Positions 51,206 through 60,178 of a stretch of 64,000 nucleotides of DNA are shown one piece after another (within the stretch, counting starts at the first letter, position 1; each line of letters begins with the position of its first letter). The notes under the pieces are model-generated. The model had not been told where the DNA came from. It ran no database searches and saw only the letters and a list, made by a program, of their open reading frames with translations. The stretch spans positions 150,898 to 214,897 of the forward strand of contig NZ_GL891987.1 in NCBI RefSeq assembly GCF_000213555.1. The letters are read 5' to 3'. The stretch comes from Dysgonomonas gadei ATCC BAA-286 (lineage in GTDB: Bacteria; Bacteroidota; Bacteroidia; Bacteroidales; Dysgonomonadaceae). A program made the position numbers and the translations under genes.

Positions 51206-53686
51206 ATGAAAAAATTACTATTTTTTTGCCTCGGCATAAGTATTTTGCTGAGTTGTAAGACTGAGAAAGTGCACGATTATGAAATCGTCAAAAGTGATCT
51301 GCGAGCCCCGGCCTATCCTCTGATAACGATAGACCCTTATACTTCGGGCTGGTCGTTTACCGACAACCTCTATGATGGAAATGTAAAGCACTGGACAGGC
51401 AGCGATTTTCCTCTTATCGGTGTAGTGAAAGTGGATAATAAGGTCTATCGCTTTATGGGAATAGAAGAAACTCCCATGCAGACAGTCGTTCCCAATTCGG
51501 AACAAGGCGGCTGGACAGGAAAATATATAACCACTAAGCCTGTCGGGAACTGGTTCAATAAAGACTTCAATGATGCCGGATGGAAAGAAGCTCCTGCTGC
51601 TTTTGGTTCTATTCCACAGGAAATTACAGCTAAGACAGAGTGGAATACCGAGTACATATGGGTAAGGCGTGTTATCAATCTGGATGAAGACTTATCAGGG
51701 AAGAAGGTATATATCGAATACTCCCATGACGATGATGCGATTATCTATATCAACGGTATAGAAGTCGTTAATACAGGAAATGCCGCTAAGAAAAATATTC
51801 TGGCTCCATTGTCAGAGGAGGTCGTTGCTACACTGAAAAAGGGAGAGAATATCATTGCCGGTTACTGTCACGATCGCGGAGGATTGGCCCTGCTTGATTT
51901 TGGGCTGGTAATGGAAAAAGATCATAAGAGGTTATTCGAAACCACAGCTGTTCAGAAATCTGTAGATGTACAAGCAACACAGACTCATTATACATTCGCA
52001 TGTGGTGAAGTAGATCTCAAACTGACTTTCACCGCACCTTTATTTATGGAAGGCCTGGCTCTTCTTTCGCGTCCCGTAAATTACATTTCATACAATGTTT
52101 CATCTAACGATGGCAAAGCACACGATGTAAGCCTGTACTTCGAAGCTTCACCTGTTTGGGCGCTAGACAAACCCTTGCAGCAATCGGTGAGTGAAGGATT
52201 CGAAGACGGAGATCTGATGTTCCTTAAGACCGGTAGTCTGGACCAGAAAATATTAGGAAAATCGGGCGATAACGTACGCATAGACTGGGGGCATTTTTAT
52301 CTGGTAGCCGAAAAGAAGAATACGATATCAGGTATAGGAGACGCTGAAGAATTGAGAGCAAACTTTATAGAAGGCGTCAAAAAAGAATCTACCGATAAAA
52401 GGGAGAATACCGGTGATAAGCTGGCCCTGACCCGTTCATTGGGCTCTGTAAATAATGCTGTTGCCGGAAAAATAATGATCGGTTATGATGACATATACTC
52501 TATCCAGTACTTCGGAGAGAATCTGAGGCCGTATTGGAACAAGGGAGGAGACCAGACTATTACAGGTGTTTTCCATAAAGCAAATCAGGAATATGATAAG
52601 CTGATGGAAAAAGCATACCTTTTTGATAAAGAGTTAATAACAAAAACAGCACAGGCCGGAGGTAAAGAATATGCCGAACTCTGCGCCCTTGCCTATCGTC
52701 AGGCTATTACGGCTCATAAATTGGTGGAAGCACCGAACGGGGATTTACTCTTTTTATCGAAAGAAAATTTCAGTAACGGTTCCATTGGTACGGTAGACGT
52801 AACATATCCGTCAGCGCCTCTTTTCCTTTACTACAATCCTGAACTGGCAAAAGGTCTGCTAAACCATATCTTCTATTACAGTGAAAGCAACAAATGGGTA
52901 AAACCTTTCCCTGCTCATGATGTAGGTACTTATCCTCTTGCAAACGGACAGACATATGGTGGAGATATGCCGGTAGAGGAAGCAGGAAATATGCTGGTTC
53001 TTACTGCTGCGGTTGCTCACATAGAGGGAAATGCCCAGTATGCTGAAAAACATTGGGATGTGCTGACTACATGGACTGATTATCTCGCTGAAAACGGGCT
53101 CGATCCCGAAAACCAATTATGTACAGATGACTTTGCCGGACATTTTGCACATAATGTTAATCTTTCTATAAAAGCTATAATGGGTGTTGCATCGTATGGT
53201 TATCTGGCCGATAAATTAGGTAAAAAAGATGTGGCAGAGAAATATACCTCCAAAGCAAAAGAAATGGCGAAGGAATGGGTGAAAATGGCAGATGACGGAG
53301 ATCACTATCGTTTAACATTTGACAAGCCTGGAACATGGAGTCAGAAGTATAATCTGGTTTGGGATAAAATATTGGGTATGGGTATCTTCCCTGCGGAGGT
53401 TGCACAAAAAGAAATTGCTTATTATCTTCGCAAACAGAATAAATACGGGTTGCCTTTGGATAACCGTGAAACCTATACCAAAACAGATTGGATCATATGG
53501 ACAGCTACTCTTACTCAAGATCAGGAAACGTTCCAGAAGTTTATCAGTCCGCTATATTTATTTATGAATGAAACTCCCGACAGGGTACCTATGTCAGACT
53601 GGGTATTTACTGATCGGCCAAATCAGCGCGGGTTTCAGGCAAGATCAGTAGTGGGAGGATATTATATAAAAATGTTAGATCGTTAA
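51206..53686 (+). CDS. Secreted DUF4965/DUF5127-type glutaminase-like protein
   Basis: 826-residue lipoprotein (lipobox ISILLSC, Cys17). The start of the mature part, RAPAYPLITIDPYTSGWSF, and WTGSDFPLIGVVKVDNKVYRFMG are typical of the DUF4964 module. Residues about 105-240 add a galactose-binding-like sandwich (WFNKDFNDAGWKEAPAAFGS; DDDAIIYINGIEV). A DUF5127-like domain and a six-hairpin DUF4965/DUF1793 domain follow, ending DRPNQRGFQARSVVGGYYIKML. Related proteins are annotated as glutaminases (GtaA-like); many sit in glycan loci and their true substrate is unclear. It is first in an operon with GH92 and GH125. Confidence 0.85.
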   Translation: MKKLLFFCLGISILLSCKTEKVHDYEIVKSDLRAPAYPLITIDPYTSGWSFTDNLYDGNVKHWTGSDFPLIGVVKVDNKVYRFMGIEETPMQTVVPNSEQGGWTGKYITTKPVGNWFNKDFNDAGWKEAPAAFGSIPQEITAKTEWNTEYIWVRRVINLDEDLSGKKVYIEYSHDDDAIIYINGIEVVNTGNAAKKNILAPLSEEVVATLKKGENIIAGYCHDRGGLALLDFGLVMEKDHKRLFETTAVQKSVDVQATQTHYTFACGEVDLKLTFTAPLFMEGLALLSRPVNYISYNVSSNDGKAHDVSLYFEASPVWALDKPLQQSVSEGFEDGDLMFLKTGSLDQKILGKSGDNVRIDWGHFYLVAEKKNTISGIGDAEELRANFIEGVKKESTDKRENTGDKLALTRSLGSVNNAVAGKIMIGYDDIYSIQYFGENLRPYWNKGGDQTITGVFHKANQEYDKLMEKAYLFDKELITKTAQAGGKEYAELCALAYRQAITAHKLVEAPNGDLLFLSKENFSNGSIGTVDVTYPSAPLFLYYNPELAKGLLNHIFYYSESNKWVKPFPAHDVGTYPLANGQTYGGDMPVEEAGNMLVLTAAVAHIEGNAQYAEKHWDVLTTWTDYLAENGLDPENQLCTDDFAGHFAHNVNLSIKAIMGVASYGYLADKLGKKDVAEKYTSKAKEMAKEWVKMADDGDHYRLTFDKPGTWSQKYNLVWDKILGMGIFPAEVAQKEIAYYLRKQNKYGLPLDNRETYTKTDWIIWTATLTQDQETFQKFISPLYLFMNETPDRVPMSDWVFTDRPNQRGFQARSVVGGYYIKMLDR

Positions 53687-53703
53687 TTAAAAACACAAAA
53701 AAA

Positions 53704-56013
53704 ATGAGGAGAATAGGATTATTATTCTTAAGCATTGTCGGTTTGCTGGGCGCGGCAAAAGCACAGCAAGCAGAATTAGTTGACTATGTCAGTCCCTTAG
53801 TGGGCACTCAGTCAAAACATTCTCTCTCCACGGGCAATACCTATCCTGCGATAGCCATGCCCTGGGGAATGAACTTCTGGATGCCCCAGACCGGAAAAAT
53901 GGGTGACGGCTGGGCCTATACCTACGATGCCGACAAGATTCGCGGTTTCAAGCAGACACACCAGCCCAGTCCCTGGATCAACGACTACGGCCAGTTCGCC
54001 ATCATGCCGGTAACCGGAGAAGCCGTTTTCGACCAGGACAAACGGGCCAGTTGGTTTTCCCATAAGGCCGAAATTGCCAAACCATATTATTATAAAGTTT
54101 ATCTTGCCGACCATGATGTGGTAACAGAGATGGCTCCAACAGAAAGAGCAGTCATGTTCCGCTTCACATTCCCCGAAAACGATAAGTCGTTTGTCGTAGT
54201 AGATGCCTTCGATAAAGGCTCATACATCAAAATCATACCCGGTGAAAACAAGATAGTCGGATATACCACCAAGAACAGCGGAGGAGTACCCGAAAACTTC
54301 AAGAACTATTTCGTTGTCGCATTCGACAAGCCGTTTACATACAAAGCATCCGTGGCAAGCGGCAGTATCACCGAAGGAGGACTCGAAGTATCAGATAACC
54401 ATGCCGGAGGGATAATCGGCTTCTCCACTAAAAAAGGAGAAACCGTACATGCAAGAGTAGCATCCTCCTTCATCAGCCCCGAACAGGCCGAACTCAACCT
54501 GAAAGAACTCGGTAACGACTCATTCGACCAGATAGCCCAAAAAGGACGCGACCAATGGAACAAGGTACTGGGACGCATCGTAGTGGAAGATGATAACATA
54601 GACAACCTGCGCACATTCTACTCATGCCTCTACCGTTCGGTCCTCTTTCCCCGCAGCTTCTATGAAATAAATGCAGAAGGAAAGACCGTACACTACAGCC
54701 CCTACAACGGAGAAGTGTTGCCCGGCTATATGTTCACCGACACAGGCTTCTGGGATACCTTCCGCTGCCTGTTCCCGTTCCTTAACCTGATGTATCCCGA
54801 AATGAACACCAAAATGCAGGAAGGCCTGGCCAATACCTATAAAGAAAGCGGATTCCTGCCTGAATGGGCCAGCCCCGGCCACCGCGGCTGTATGGTAGGC
54901 AACAACTCGGCATCGGTCGTAGCCGACGCCTATCTCAAAGGACTCAGAGGATATGACATCGAAACACTCTGGCAGGCCGTTATACACGGAGCCAATGCCG
55001 TACACCCCAAAGTAAGCTCTACCGGGCGTCTGGGCTGGGAGTATTACAACAAGCTGGGATATGTCCCTTACGATGTGAAGATAAATGAAAATGCAGCCCG
55101 TACACTCGAATATGCATACGACGACTGGTGTATCTACCAGCTGGGTAAGAAACTGGGTAAACCCGCAAAAGAAATAGACATCTATGCCAAACGCGCGATG
55201 AACTACAAGAACCTGTACGACCCCGAGCATAAGCTGATGCGCGGTAAGAACCGGGACGGCAAATTCCAGTCTCCGTTCAACCCGTTGAAATGGGGGGATG
55301 CCTTTACCGAAGGCAACAGCTGGCACTATACCTGGTCGGTATTCCACGACCCGCAGGGCCTGATAGACCTGATGGGCGGCAAAGCAGGCTTCAACCGGAT
55401 GATGGACTCCGTGTTCAGCGTACCGCCGTTATTCGACGACAGCTATTACGGGGGAGTCATACACGAGATACGCGAAATGCAGATAATGAACATGGGTAAC
55501 TATGCACACGGCAACCAGCCGATACAGCACATGATCTACATGTACAACTATTCAGCCGAACCTTGGAAAGCCCAGTACTGGGTACGTGAGGTGATGGATA
55601 AGCTCTATACCCCTAACCCTGACGGTTATTGCGGGGATGAGGACAACGGGCAGACTTCGGCCTGGTATGTATTCTCGGCGGTAGGCTTCTATCCTGTATG
55701 TCCGGGCTCTGATGAGTATATCTTAGGCTCACCGTTGTTCAAAAAGGTGACACTCAACCTGGAGAACGGCAATAAAGTGGTTATCGATGCAGCAAACAAC
55801 AATAAGGCCAACAGGTATGTACAGTCAATGACCGTAGACGGACAGGTGCACACCAAAAACTACCTGACCCATGACCAGCTGCTGAAAGGTACAACAGTTA
55901 AATATCAGATGGCATCGAGTCCGAACCAAAGCAGAGGGGTCAACGATAATGACCTGCCTTATTCTTTCTCTAAGGAACTCAATAGTATAAATAACAAGAA
56001 TAAGAAAAAATAA
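53704..56013 (+). CDS. GH92 alpha-mannosidase (third copy), GC-rich codons
   Basis: 769 residues, signal peptide about 1-20 (GAAKAQQ). GH92 motifs: YVSPLVGTQSKHS at the start, FTEGNSWHYTWSVFHD, YAHGNQPIQH and CGDEDNGQTSAWYVFSAVGF. Two differ from the first locus: HGNQP in place of HGNEP, and GDEDNGQTS in place of GNDDCGQMS. This marks a different subfamily and probably another linkage. From about 53,850 to 55,700 codons end mostly in C or G (for example GGC, GCC, ATC), unlike both neighbours. It lies 17 bases after the glutaminase-like gene and 6 bases before the GH125 gene. Confidence 0.93.
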   Translation: MRRIGLLFLSIVGLLGAAKAQQAELVDYVSPLVGTQSKHSLSTGNTYPAIAMPWGMNFWMPQTGKMGDGWAYTYDADKIRGFKQTHQPSPWINDYGQFAIMPVTGEAVFDQDKRASWFSHKAEIAKPYYYKVYLADHDVVTEMAPTERAVMFRFTFPENDKSFVVVDAFDKGSYIKIIPGENKIVGYTTKNSGGVPENFKNYFVVAFDKPFTYKASVASGSITEGGLEVSDNHAGGIIGFSTKKGETVHARVASSFISPEQAELNLKELGNDSFDQIAQKGRDQWNKVLGRIVVEDDNIDNLRTFYSCLYRSVLFPRSFYEINAEGKTVHYSPYNGEVLPGYMFTDTGFWDTFRCLFPFLNLMYPEMNTKMQEGLANTYKESGFLPEWASPGHRGCMVGNNSASVVADAYLKGLRGYDIETLWQAVIHGANAVHPKVSSTGRLGWEYYNKLGYVPYDVKINENAARTLEYAYDDWCIYQLGKKLGKPAKEIDIYAKRAMNYKNLYDPEHKLMRGKNRDGKFQSPFNPLKWGDAFTEGNSWHYTWSVFHDPQGLIDLMGGKAGFNRMMDSVFSVPPLFDDSYYGGVIHEIREMQIMNMGNYAHGNQPIQHMIYMYNYSAEPWKAQYWVREVMDKLYTPNPDGYCGDEDNGQTSAWYVFSAVGFYPVCPGSDEYILGSPLFKKVTLNLENGNKVVIDAANNNKANRYVQSMTVDGQVHTKNYLTHDQLLKGTTVKYQMASSPNQSRGVNDNDLPYSFSKELNSINNKNKKK

Positions 56014-56019
56014 AAACAT

Positions 56020-57519
56020 ATGGACAATAAGACTTATTTGAAAAAAGGAATATTGAGCCTCTGTGTTTTAAGCTCGACATTCTTTGTTAGTGAAGTGAAG
56101 GCATCCACGTCTTTGCCGGAAAGTAATCTGACTTTGGTACAGGATAATACGGTGATTAAAACTCCGGTAAATTATAAAAGTAATCGTCCTGAGAAATCGA
56201 AACGTTTATTTACATCCAAAGCTGTAGAAAATGAAATAGTACGTGTTAAAAAGCTATTGAAAAATGCTAAGCTGGCCTGGATGTTCGAGAATTGTTTCCC
56301 AAACACACTGGATACAACAGTCCGTTACCGCAAGACAGATGGCAAAGATGATACTGTAGTGTATACAGGAGATATTCATGCTATGTGGTTGCGTGACTCG
56401 GGAGCACAGGTTTGGCCATATGTGCAACTGGCGAATCAAGACCCTGAATTGAAAGCTATGCTGGCAGGTACAATTCGTCGCCAGTTCAAATGTATTATCA
56501 TCGACCCGTATGCAAATGCGTTCCTTGATCCGTACGATCCTAATCCGGATCATCAATGGATGTCCGACTTAACGAATATGAAGCCGGAACTGCATGAACG
56601 CAAATGGGAAATAGATTCACTATGTTATCCGCTGCGTCTGGCATATCATTATTGGAAAACCACAGGGGATACTTCTGTATTTGACGAGGAATGGTTACAG
56701 GCAATCACTTTGATATTGCAGACCTTCAAGGAACAACAGCGTAAAGATGGTGTAGGTCCTTATAAATTCCAACGTAAGACAGAACGTCAGTTGGATACTC
56801 TGAACAATGACGGATATGGTAATCCTGTAAATCCTGTGGGGTTGATCGTTTCATGTTTCCGTCCGTCTGATGATGCTACTACTTTCCAGTTTCTGGTACC
56901 TTCCAATTTCTTTGCTGTTACTTCGTTAAGGAAAGCTGCGGAGATACTGGCTACTGTAAATAAGGAAACAGAACTGGCTAAAGAGTGTACAGACCTTGCT
57001 CAGGAAGTGGAAAGTGCATTGAAAAAGTATGCGGTTTATAATCATCCTAAGTATGGACAAATATATGCTTTTGAAGTAGATGGCTTTGGCAATCAGTATC
57101 TGATGGATGATTCCAATGCTCCAAGCTTGTTATCGTCCGCTTATCTGGGAGATGTGGATGTAAATGATCCTATTTATCAGAATACACGCAAGTTTGTGTG
57201 GAGTGAAGATAATCCTTATTTCTTTAGGGGGAGTGCCGGAGAAGGTATTGGCGGGCCTCATATTGGTTACGATATGGTTTGGCCGATGAGTATCATGATG
57301 AAAGCATTTACAAGTCACGACGATAAAGAAATTCAGGCGTGTGTGAAAATGCTTATAGATACGGATGCGGATACCGGATTTATGCACGAATCTTTCCATA
57401 AGGATGATCCGAAGAACTTTACCCGTTCATGGTTTGCATGGCAGAATACGCTGTTTGGCGAACTAATACTTAAACTGGTAAATGAAGGTAAAACTGATTT
57501 ACTGAATGATATAAAATAA
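56020..57519 (+). CDS. GH125 exo-alpha-1,6-mannosidase
   Basis: 499 residues, inverting exo-mannosidase of family GH125. A signal peptide (about 1-29, ending VKAS) is followed by an (alpha/alpha)6 barrel with the family hallmark GDIHAMWLRDSGAQVWPYVQ at about 117-136. NNDGYGNPVNPVGLIVSCFR, DDATTFQFLVPSNFF, DDSNAPSLLSSAYLG and MHESFHKDDPKNFTRSWFAW (catalytic base region) complete the pattern. It removes alpha-1,6-linked mannose left after GH92 trimming. It is the last gene of the block, followed by a perfect terminator. Confidence 0.95.
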   Translation: MDNKTYLKKGILSLCVLSSTFFVSEVKASTSLPESNLTLVQDNTVIKTPVNYKSNRPEKSKRLFTSKAVENEIVRVKKLLKNAKLAWMFENCFPNTLDTTVRYRKTDGKDDTVVYTGDIHAMWLRDSGAQVWPYVQLANQDPELKAMLAGTIRRQFKCIIIDPYANAFLDPYDPNPDHQWMSDLTNMKPELHERKWEIDSLCYPLRLAYHYWKTTGDTSVFDEEWLQAITLILQTFKEQQRKDGVGPYKFQRKTERQLDTLNNDGYGNPVNPVGLIVSCFRPSDDATTFQFLVPSNFFAVTSLRKAAEILATVNKETELAKECTDLAQEVESALKKYAVYNHPKYGQIYAFEVDGFGNQYLMDDSNAPSLLSSAYLGDVDVNDPIYQNTRKFVWSEDNPYFFRGSAGEGIGGPHIGYDMVWPMSIMMKAFTSHDDKEIQACVKMLIDTDADTGFMHESFHKDDPKNFTRSWFAWQNTLFGELILKLVNEGKTDLLNDIK

Positions 57520-57540
57520 ATATATCTATAATCTTTTATG

Positions 57541-57578
57541 AAAATCGTACAACTTTTGAAGTTGTACGATTTTTTTTG
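57541..57578 (+). terminator. Strong terminator of the second glycan block
   Basis: A perfect stem of at least 13 bp: AATCGTACAACTT pairs with AAGTTGTACGATT around TTG, followed by eight T. This is the cleanest terminator in the window. Confidence 0.95.
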
Positions 57579-57619
57579 TCAAGAAATTCTTAATTTTTCA
57601 TTCTTCATTATTTTCATGT

Positions 57620-57627
57620 TACCTTTG
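57620..57627 (+). promoter_or_regulatory. -7 promoter element of the dihydroorotase gene
   Basis: TACCTTTG (perfect TAnnTTTG) 26 bases before the start codon. A T-rich stretch near 57596-57600 may serve as a weak -33. Confidence 0.55.
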
Positions 57628-57653
57628 CATCAAACCATTTATTTTTTTTGATC

Positions 57654-58991
57654 ATGATACTCATTCATAAAGCAACAATCATAAACGAAGGAACATCTTT
57701 CACCGGTTCGGTATTGATAGAAAACAATGTTATTGCAGAAATATTCAGGACGGAAGATATTCCCGACCGGTTACTGAACAATGCAACGGTTATCGACGGC
57801 AGGGAATTATGGCTGATGCCCGGAGTAATAGATGATCAGGTGCATTTTCGTGAACCGGGATTGACTCATAAGGGAGACATTGCAAGTGAAAGCCGTGCCG
57901 CTATTGCAGGAGGAGTTACATCTTTTATGGAAATGCCTAATACTAAACCACAAACGACAACGATAGAACTCCTTGAGCAGAAATTTGAATTGGCTGCCGA
58001 AAAGTCATTCGCCAACTATTCTTTCTATATGGGTGCCACAAATGATAATATTGCAGAGCTGAGAAAGGTGGATCCGAAAAAAGTATGTGGTGTAAAAGTA
58101 TTTATGGGCTCTTCGACAGGGAATATGCTTGTGGATGACAAAATGGTCTTGCAATCCATATTTGCTGAAGTGGATATGCTCATTGCCACACATTGCGAAA
58201 AGGAAGAAATAATACGGGAAAATCTGGCCAAATATAAATCCGAGTTCGGAGAAGATATACCGATTCAGTATCACCCTCTTATCCGTAGTGCCGAAGCCTG
58301 CTATCGTTCGTCTGCCGAGGCTGTCGAGCTGGCTGACAAATATCAGACCCGTTTGCATATTTTGCACCTTTCCACCGAGAAAGAGATAAGTTTATTCGAC
58401 ATTAAGCCTCTTGCCGAAAAGAAAATCACAGGGGAGGTCTGTGTACATCATCTTTGGTTCTCAGATGAAGATTACTCTAAATACGGATCACGTATAAAAT
58501 GGAATCCTGCAGTGAAAACCAGACAGGACAGGGGCGCTCTGATGCAGGGGCTTCTGAAGAATAAACTGGATGTAATCGCTACCGACCATGCCCCCCACCT
58601 GCTCGACGAAAAGCAGGGAGGTGCATTGAAGGCTGCATCGGGAGGTCCTTTGGTTCAGCACTCGTTGCAAATGATGCTTGAGTTGGCCAAGAAGGGAAAA
58701 ATAACGAAAGAACAGGTGGTAAATAAAATGTGTCATGCACCTGCCATTATGTACAAGATAGAGAAAAGAGGTTATATCCGTAAAGGATACTTTGCCGATC
58801 TGGTATTGGTGAATCCGAATAAACCATATACGGTTACTCAGGATAATATTCTGTATAAATGCAAATGGGCACCATTGGAAGGTGAGACATTCTCCACCTC
58901 GGTAGAGAAAACATTCCTGAATGGAAAAATCGCCTTTGAAGATGGTGTGGTTTATGATATGAGAGGTGAAAGATTGCGCTTCGAAAGATAG
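57654..58991 (+). CDS. pyrC: Dihydroorotase
   Basis: Third step of pyrimidine synthesis: cyclisation of carbamoyl-aspartate. 445 residues from the ATG at 57654 (MILIHKATIINEGTSF); the TTG at 57648 adds two residues only. The class I amidohydrolase pattern is clear: LMPGVIDDQVHFREPGLTHK (zinc His pair and FREPG), GVTSFMEMPNTKP, a carbamylated-Lys region (GVKVFMGSSTGN), LHILHLST and IATDHAPHLLDEKQGG. The gene is isolated from other pyr genes. Confidence 0.94.
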   Translation: MILIHKATIINEGTSFTGSVLIENNVIAEIFRTEDIPDRLLNNATVIDGRELWLMPGVIDDQVHFREPGLTHKGDIASESRAAIAGGVTSFMEMPNTKPQTTTIELLEQKFELAAEKSFANYSFYMGATNDNIAELRKVDPKKVCGVKVFMGSSTGNMLVDDKMVLQSIFAEVDMLIATHCEKEEIIRENLAKYKSEFGEDIPIQYHPLIRSAEACYRSSAEAVELADKYQTRLHILHLSTEKEISLFDIKPLAEKKITGEVCVHHLWFSDEDYSKYGSRIKWNPAVKTRQDRGALMQGLLKNKLDVIATDHAPHLLDEKQGGALKAASGGPLVQHSLQMMLELAKKGKITKEQVVNKMCHAPAIMYKIEKRGYIRKGYFADLVLVNPNKPYTVTQDNILYKCKWAPLEGETFSTSVEKTFLNGKIAFEDGVVYDMRGERLRFER

Positions 58992-59082
58992 ATCCAGAGG
59001 CTTTTATTTCCTGAAATTATAAACTTTTAATCATCGGAGATTGTTTTCATATAAAATATAAACAATTCAGATTAAAAGATTT

Positions 59083-60132
59083 ATGAAAAGAACTATTACA
59101 AAAATCACTTTATTACTAGCAGTTTTGCTACTTGCGCAATCCAGCGCAATAGAGGCCTGTACCAGAATCGTCTATCACGGGCTCAACAATACAGTACTGA
59201 CAGCAAGGACTATGGACTGGAAAGAAGACAGCAGGAGTAACCTGTGGATATTTCCCAGAGGCATGGAACGAAACGGAGAAGTAGGCAGCAATCCTTTGAA
59301 GTGGAAGTCGAAGTACGGAAGTGTGATCACTTCCGCTTACGACATCTCCAGTACAGACGGTATGAACGAAAAAGGCCTTGTAGCCAATTTGCTCTGGCTG
59401 GCCGAGTCCGCATACCCGGAATGGGATCAGAAGAAACCGGGATTGTCGATAGCTGCATGGGTGCAATATATGCTTGATAATTTTGCTACTGTAAGCGAAG
59501 CTGTTACTTATATGGAAAAAGGAACTTTCGAAGTGGTTTCGGATATGATGCCCGACGGTTCCAGAATGGCTACCCTTCACTTATCATTGTCAGACTCCGA
59601 CGGAGATAGTGCCATTTTCGAATATATAAACGGGAAACTGGTGATACACCATGATAAATCTTATCAGGTGATGACAAACTCGCCTGTATTCGATCAGCAG
59701 CTAGCATTGAATGAATACTGGAAAGGTATTGGCGGGTTGACTTTTCTTCCCGGAACTAACCGTGCTGCCGACAGGTTTGTCAGAGCTTCTTATTACATAA
59801 ATGTAATCCCGAAAGTAGATGATACAAGACTGGCTGTAGCCAGTGTATTCAGCGTTATACGCAACACTTCGGTCCCTTTTGGGATAAGTACGCCTAATGA
59901 ACCGAATATTTCATCTACGAGATGGAGAACAGTATCAGACCAAAAGAATAAAGTTTATTATTTCGAGTCTGCTTTATATCCGAATATTTTCTGGGTAGAT
60001 TTCAAAGATGTCGATTTCTCCGAAAAAGCACCTGTAAAGACGCTGGATCTGGTAGGAGGTAAAACTTATGCAGGGAATACAGCCAATCTGTTTGTAACAT
60101 CCGAACCTTTTAAGTTTCAGGGAATAAAGTAA
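59083..60132 (+). CDS. Choloylglycine-hydrolase-family amidase (C59, Ntn hydrolase)
   Basis: 349 residues. After the signal peptide (about 1-25, ...SSAIEA) the mature chain would start with Cys26 (CTRIVYHGLNNTVLTARTMDW), the N-terminal nucleophile of bile-salt hydrolases and penicillin V acylases. The conserved Arg and Asp appear in ARTMDW, and DGMNEKGLVANLLWL and MTNSPVFDQQLALNEYW match the family. Predicted periplasmic. Bile-salt hydrolase, penicillin V acylase or N-acyl-homoserine-lactone acylase are all possible; sequence alone does not decide. It is convergent with the sulfatase gene. Confidence 0.9.
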   Translation: MKRTITKITLLLAVLLLAQSSAIEACTRIVYHGLNNTVLTARTMDWKEDSRSNLWIFPRGMERNGEVGSNPLKWKSKYGSVITSAYDISSTDGMNEKGLVANLLWLAESAYPEWDQKKPGLSIAAWVQYMLDNFATVSEAVTYMEKGTFEVVSDMMPDGSRMATLHLSLSDSDGDSAIFEYINGKLVIHHDKSYQVMTNSPVFDQQLALNEYWKGIGGLTFLPGTNRAADRFVRASYYINVIPKVDDTRLAVASVFSVIRNTSVPFGISTPNEPNISSTRWRTVSDQKNKVYYFESALYPNIFWVDFKDVDFSEKAPVKTLDLVGGKTYAGNTANLFVTSEPFKFQGIK

Positions 60133-60178
60133 TACATTTTCATCATCGTAAAAATATGGAGAAAGTTTAAACAGGTTC

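Noticed and set aside
51206..53686. Calling this protein a plain glycoside hydrolase
   Set aside because: The domain order fits the DUF4964/5127/4965 glutaminase-like group; its fold is hydrolase-like, but no sugar activity can be claimed.
54622..55347. Long antisense open frame inside the third GH92 gene
   Set aside because: It is a by-product of the GC-rich codon style of the sense gene; no domain, start context or promoter supports it.
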